Shown here one piece after another: positions 59,428-64,000 of a stretch of 64,000 nt of DNA. Each line of letters opens with the position of its first letter. The stretch's first letter is position 1. The position numbers and the translations under genes were made by a program. Source of the stretch: Miscanthus floridulus (Eukaryota; Streptophyta; Magnoliopsida; Poales; Poaceae). The stretch covers positions 78,943,928 to 79,007,927 of the forward strand of contig NC_089583.1 in the NCBI RefSeq assembly GCF_019320115.1, read 5' to 3'. The notes beneath the pieces are model-generated. The model made no database searches and was not told where the DNA came from. It was given only the letters and a program-made list of their open reading frames with translations.

Positions 59428-61073
59428 GCCCTCCCCCTTATAAAAATCTCGCCCCAAGATTTGAAAAGTGTACCATTTTGAATAAAAGGTAGGGTATACA
59501 TCCTTCAAATAATCTTCCCGTTCCCACATTGCATCGCTCTCACTACCCTGGTTACTCCACATAACCTTGTAAAACTTGACCACATGGTTCTGGGTTACTT
59601 GCTCTCTTGTATCAATAACCTGCACTAGCCTTTCTTCATAGGATAGATCTGATTTTAACTTGATATTTCTAAGTGAGACTCGTTCTTTAGGAACACGGAG
59701 GCATTTCTTCAATTGAGAAACATGAAAACATTGAAGATAGCTCTCATCTCGTAAGGTAACTCTATCTTGTAGGCTACATTCCCACTCTTCTCTATGATCG
59801 GATAAGGGCCTACATACCTAGGTGCAAGCTTCCTCTTTACTCCGAATCGTTGCACACCTTTCATCGGTGATACCTTCAGATAAACGTGATCACCCACTTC
59901 AAACTCAATGGGCTTCCTTCTTTTATCCGCATAGCTTTTCTGCCTAGCTTGAGCGGCTTCCATATGTTTCTGGATAGTATGGACTTGATGTTCGGCCTCT
60001 TCGATGAAATCAATGTTGTAGTATCTCCTTTCTCCAGATTCAACCCAGTTCAAAGGAGTTCTACACTTGCGGCCATACAACGCTTCGAATGAAGCCATCT
60101 TGATGCTTTCTTGATAACTATTATTATAGGAAAATTTAGCCAAGGGTAACCACTTATCCCATGAACCTTTGGAAGATATGACACAAGCTCTCAACATGTC
60201 TTCCAATATTTGATTCACCCGCTCCGTCTGTCCGGAGGTTTGTGGATGATAAGCAGAACTTCTGACTAAGTTGGTGCCTAACATCTTGTGAAAATGTTCC
60301 CAAAAATGAGCAGTGAACTGAGGTCCTCTGTCAGATACAATGGTTCTAGGAACACCATGGAGACGCACTATCTGATTAAAATATAACTTAGCATAGTCAC
60401 TTGGTCGATAGTCGGTTCTAACTGGTATGAAATGAGCATACTTCGTTAAACGATCCACTATTACCCATATGGAATTAAAATTCTTTTGGGTAGGGAGAAG
60501 TCCAACAATGAAATCCATACTAATCTCTTCCCATTTCCACCCTAGTATAGACAATGGTTGAAGAAGTCCAGCAGGCTTCAAGTGAATTGCTTTGACTCTG
60601 CAACAATTGTCACACCTTGCAACATAAGCTGCGATTTCTTTCTTCATCTTGGTCCACCAAAAGCGAGATTTCAAATCTTGATACATTTTGCTACTTCCTA
60701 GGTGGATAGATAACTTGGATGAGTGAGCTTCTTGTAAAATTTGGTTTCTAAGCTCTTTGTCCTTCGGTACTACAAGTCTGTCCTTAAACCACAGAACACC
60801 CTTCTCATCTACATGAAAGTGTTTTGTTTCTTGTTCCTTCATCTTCCTTTTTATGTGGAACACACCCACATCGGTTGTTTGAAGCTCGATGATTTTACTT
60901 TCCAAAGAGCAACTAAGGGTAATACTGTGCAACACAGCAGGATGTAACAGATGTGCCAAATGATAATCTACTTCCAAGAGAGATTTGCAATGAGATTTTC
61001 TACTCAAAGTGTCAGCAACAACATTTGCTTTACCCGGATGATAATGGACTTCTAAGTTATAATCTTTAATCAA
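59398..61073 (-). pseudogene. gypsy integrase and chromodomain
   Basis: Frame 61073-59709 (454 codons) starts in the end of RNase H (DYNLEVHYHPGKANVVADTLS), then an HHCC zinc finger (HSSKLSIHLG, CDNCCRVK), and the DDE core: MDFIVGLL (D), IVSDRGPQF (D) and GQTERVNQ (E). GPYPIIEKSGNVAYKIELP follows. A frameshift at about 59735, within the HVSQLKK block, separates the chromodomain (QNHVVKFYKVMWSNQ, then AMWEREDYLKDVYPTF). Chromodomains guide integration to heterochromatin. The reading of the last frame runs a little into the LTR. Confidence 0.92.
59428..59443 (-). other. Polypurine tract of the gypsy element
   Basis: On the minus strand ataagggggagggc lies directly before the LTR start. Confidence 0.85.
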
Positions 61074-62280
61074 TTCTAGTCATCTTCTCTGTCTCATGTT
61101 CAATTCTGGTTGAGTGAAGATATACTTGAGACTTTTATGATCAGTATAGATATGCCACATGTTACCAAGCAGGTAATGCCTCCAAATCTTCAAGGCATGA
61201 ACCACAATAGCTAACTCAAGGTCATGAGTTGGATAATTGGCTTCATGCTTCCTTAGCTGACGTGAGGCATAAGCAATAACTCTGCCTTCCTGTATAAGGA
61301 CACATCCTAAACCGGTACCTAATGCATCACAAAACACATCAAAAGGTTTCTCGATATCAGGTTGTGCCAAAATAGGGGCTGAGGTCAACAAGGTCCGTAA
61401 AGTGCAAAAAACAGTCTCACACTCCGGAGTCCAAACAAACTTCACATCTTTTTGAAGCAACCTGGTCATGGGCTTGGCTACGTTAGAGAAATCCGGGATG
61501 AATCGACGATAATATCTAGCCAAACCAAGGAAACTTCTAACCTCATGCACTGAAGTTGGTGCTTTCCAATCCAAGACTTCTTGCACCTTAGACGGATCAA
61601 CCGAAATCCCTTCATCGGACAACACATGACCCAAGAAAGGTACTTTCTTTAGCCAAAACTCACATTTACTGAACTTGACATAAAGCTTATGTTCTCATAG
61701 CCTGGATAAAACAACTCTCAGATGCTCGGCATGTTCTTCATCATTTGTGGAAAAGATCAAGATGTCATCAATGAAGACAACCACAAATTTGTCCAGTTCC
61801 TCCATGAATACAGAATTCATCAGATATACGAAGTATGCAGGAGCATTGGTCAAGCCGAAAGACATAACAAGATACTCATACAACCCATATCTGGTGGAGA
61901 AAGCGGTCTTAGGTACATCCTCCGGTCTAATCTTTATCTGATGATAACCAGATCTCAAATCAATTTTGGAGAATACCTTTGCCTTAGACAACTAATCAAA
62001 CAAAATATCAATGTGGGGGCAATGGGTACTTGTTCTTGATTGTCACAGCATTGAGTGGACAATAATCCACACACATACGCAATGACTTGTCCTTCTTCTT
62101 CACAAATATAGCAGGACAACTCCAAGGAGAAGCACTAGGTCAGATAAGACCTTTTTCTAATAGATCTTGTAACTGCACCTTAAGCTCTACCAACTCATTA
62201 GGCGGCATCCTATAAGGCCTTCTAGAAATAGGCGTAGTGCCCGACACTAACTCGATCTTGAATTCTATATCTCGATCCGG
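61074..62280 (-). pseudogene. gypsy reverse transcriptase and RNase H
   Basis: RT blocks: [35 protein letters not shown], a [14 protein letters not shown] block, [15 protein letters not shown] and the catalytic FIDDIL (~61765). RNase [27 protein letters not shown]. Stops: TGA between GLI and PSASPW, a frameshift and TAG near 62000, TGA near 61697 between LSRL and EHKLY, and TGA at about 61077-61079 where W is expected (RQRR-x-LELIKDY). Confidence 0.92.
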
Positions 62281-63849
62281 TGGTAAACTAGGTAAATCAT
62301 CAGAAAATACATCTGGAAACTCACAAACTATCGGAACATCCTCGATTCCTGGGGTCTGGATAGCATTAGCAGTGTTGTGGAGTTCCAGCTCTCTAGGAAG
62401 CGGCACTAGGAAAGCCTCCTTGTTACTAGGATCTCTTAACATAACAACCCTAGTGGAAGTATTGATAAGCACTCCATGACTGCTCATCCATTTAATTCCC
62501 AAGATTACATCTATACCTAATCCTGGCAAAATTACCAGATCCGACGTATACACTCATCCCACTATTTCAATACTCATAGCCTGCACTATCAGATTGGTAG
62601 AAATACTACTTCCAGCTGCACTAATGCAATAACTACCTGTGGAGAGTGTAATTACCTCCTGATTGTACTTTGATGCAAAAGCTAGACTCATGAATGAATG
62701 CGAAGCACCAGAATCAAATAGTACAACTGCAGGATGTTGATTCACAAGAAACTTACCCGCAGTAACCACCTCTCCTGAGGGTATCTCTATCACATTTGTG
62801 TAGTTAACATGTCCTTGACGAGCACCAGAATTCCCTTGCTTCTGATTGTTCTTCTGAGGATATGGACAATTCTTGGACCAATGACCTGTCCTGCCACAAT
62901 TCCAGCAGGGCCTATTAGCTGGCAAAACAAAAGAATTCCCTGGTCCTATGGTGCCCTTTAGAAGAGGTACAGTAAATGCCTTCTTGAAACTAGTCTTTGC
63001 CTGATTCTTCTTCTGTGGCGGCCGGTACCTAACAGCTGTAGCCGGTGGGCGAAACTAAGTCTTGGACATGAGAGCTTTAGCTTGAGAGGCACTTGCCTCA
63101 AAGGCCCTCTTGCGATTTTTGGAAGCTGCATAGACATTATTGTTATTCTCTTGAGTAAGAGCATCATTTACGAACTCATTGAAAGTGACACTCTTGTTGT
63201 TCCCCATGGACTTCATTAGTTTGGGACTAAGTCCTGTCTTAAAGCTAGCGATTCTCTTTGCTTCTGAATCAACAAACTCTAGAGCATATCTTGCTAGATG
63301 ATTGAAGGCATGAAGATATTTAGTGAGGGTCTTAGTACCTTGTACCAGCTTCATGAACTCATTATGCTTTATGGCCATCAACCCGAGAGGAATATAATGA
63401 CTCTTGAAAGCCTCCTAGAATTGATTCCATGTGATCTGGGCATTCTTAGGTAAGGTGGACCTATAATGATGCCACCAAATACATGCTGGTCCTTGTAGCT
63501 GATGTGAAGCATACTCCGCCTTTATTTGCTCTGTCAACCTGAGCAAACAGAACTTATGCTCGAGCGTGTTCAGCCACTCTTCTGCCTGGAGCGGCTCTTC
63601 AGCTTCTTTGAAGACTGGTGGCTTAGTATCTTGGAATTCTTTGAAATCACTAAACTGATTGGGCTCTGGTCCCTATCGTTGATTGCGGCCCTGTGCTTGA
63701 TGCTGGGCTAGAGTACGCATGGCGTCCCCCAACGCACGCTGACCTTCCACGAGCATGGCGAATAGATCAGACAGTGTGGGTGGTGGTGGCGGTGGAAGAT
63801 CATCATCTCCACTACCCCCAGCACGGCCTGAACGTAGATTGCGTGACAT
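62281..63849 (-). pseudogene. gypsy gag and protease
   Basis: Start at ATG 63849 (MSRNLRSGRAGGSG, then a P-run). The retrotransposon gag domain shows EWLNTLEHKFCLL, GPACIWWHHYRSTLPKN and MKLVQGTKTLTKYLHAFNHL. The zinc knuckle CWNCGRTGHWSKNC is intact (~62890). The protease active site is VVLFDSGASHSFM (~62720). Stops lie near 63690, at about 63415 (W expected, NQF-x-EAF), near 63052 and near 62554. Confidence 0.88.
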
Positions 63850-64000
63850 CTGCAGAAGTGCATTTGTGAGTAACGATGGACGATGTTAGATACATTACAG
63901 ATGAATTGTAGAATTATGCCAAACTAAACTTATTGGAGAGATTAAATTCATACAATAATTCATCCTCATAACATCGCCAATAACTTTACTCCGCACATCA
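63850..64000 (-). other. gypsy leader, cut by window edge
   Basis: AT-rich sequence before gag with no gene. The 5' LTR and primer site are outside. Confidence 0.6.

Larger units (their letters stand above)
54674..64000 (-). mobile_element. Ty3/gypsy retrotransposon (chromodomain type), 5' end beyond window
   Basis: Read on the minus strand: gag, protease, RT, RNase H, integrase, chromodomain, purine tract, then a 3' LTR (59427 down to 54674). Integrase after RNase H and a C-terminal chromodomain place it among plant chromodomain-bearing gypsy elements; the Tekay/Del group is likely from the LTR start and gene content. The 5' LTR and primer site lie past 64000. Gag-pol is broken by many stops. 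The flank base run gcttt (54669-54673) is the predicted target duplication. Confidence 0.93.

Overview
The window is a transposon-dense stretch of a grass (Poaceae) nuclear genome, probably panicoid. Signs are Tourist- and Stowaway-like MITEs, CACTA elements with grass-type subterminal repeats, a chromodomain Ty3/gypsy element with a TGTAACACCC-type LTR start, and very GC-rich coding exons set in AT-rich DNA. The exact genus cannot be read from the sequence. Only one gene looks intact, a two-exon BAHD acyltransferase (minus strand, 32764-36751). Nearly everything else is a mobile element, a gene fragment carried by one, or a decayed gene.

Layout. 1-6911: Ty1/copia retrotransposon (plus strand), 5' LTR cut by the window edge, gag-pol full of stops and frameshifts. 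6942-8550: BAHD acyltransferase pseudogene (minus), 30 bp from the copia LTR. 8890-12989: CACTA element carrying En/Spm-type transposase exons and an inserted repeat. 13847-13888: 42 uninterrupted C. 14159-15389: small CACTA-like element with a GRF zinc-finger exon. 15913-20153: MULE with long TIRs and a 9-bp target-site duplication (8 of 9 matching), holding a class III peroxidase fragment (Pack-MULE style) and a broken plant-mobile-domain gene. 21302-23400: tandem and higher-order repeats. 24950-29102: decayed Ulp1-like cysteine protease gene with AT-hook tail, interrupted by a 170-bp tRNA-derived SINE with a perfect 17-bp duplication. 29710-30402: fragment of a uridine/inosine nucleosidase gene. 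30484-31170: GC-rich repeats.

32226-38090: a Tourist MITE, the intact BAHD gene, and a cluster of MITEs upstream of it. 39400-44985 and 46899-51764: two separate PIF/Harbinger elements, each with a DDE transposase and a Myb/SANT protein on the minus strand, both broken. The second has a 608-bp TRIM (two 284-bp LTRs differing at one base) inserted in its Myb gene. Between them lies a tail-to-tail MITE pair (45363-45817). 51768-54673: low-complexity and repeat remnants. 54674-64000: Ty3/gypsy chromovirus-type element on the minus strand with a complete 4.75-kb 3' LTR; its 5' end runs off the window.

The genes do not form an operon or pathway. The two BAHD loci are related and on the same strand, so they may be remnants of a local duplication. 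Most premature stops whose ancestral codon can be inferred are C-to-T or G-to-A changes (TGG, CAG or CGA to stop), as expected for heavily methylated, silenced DNA.
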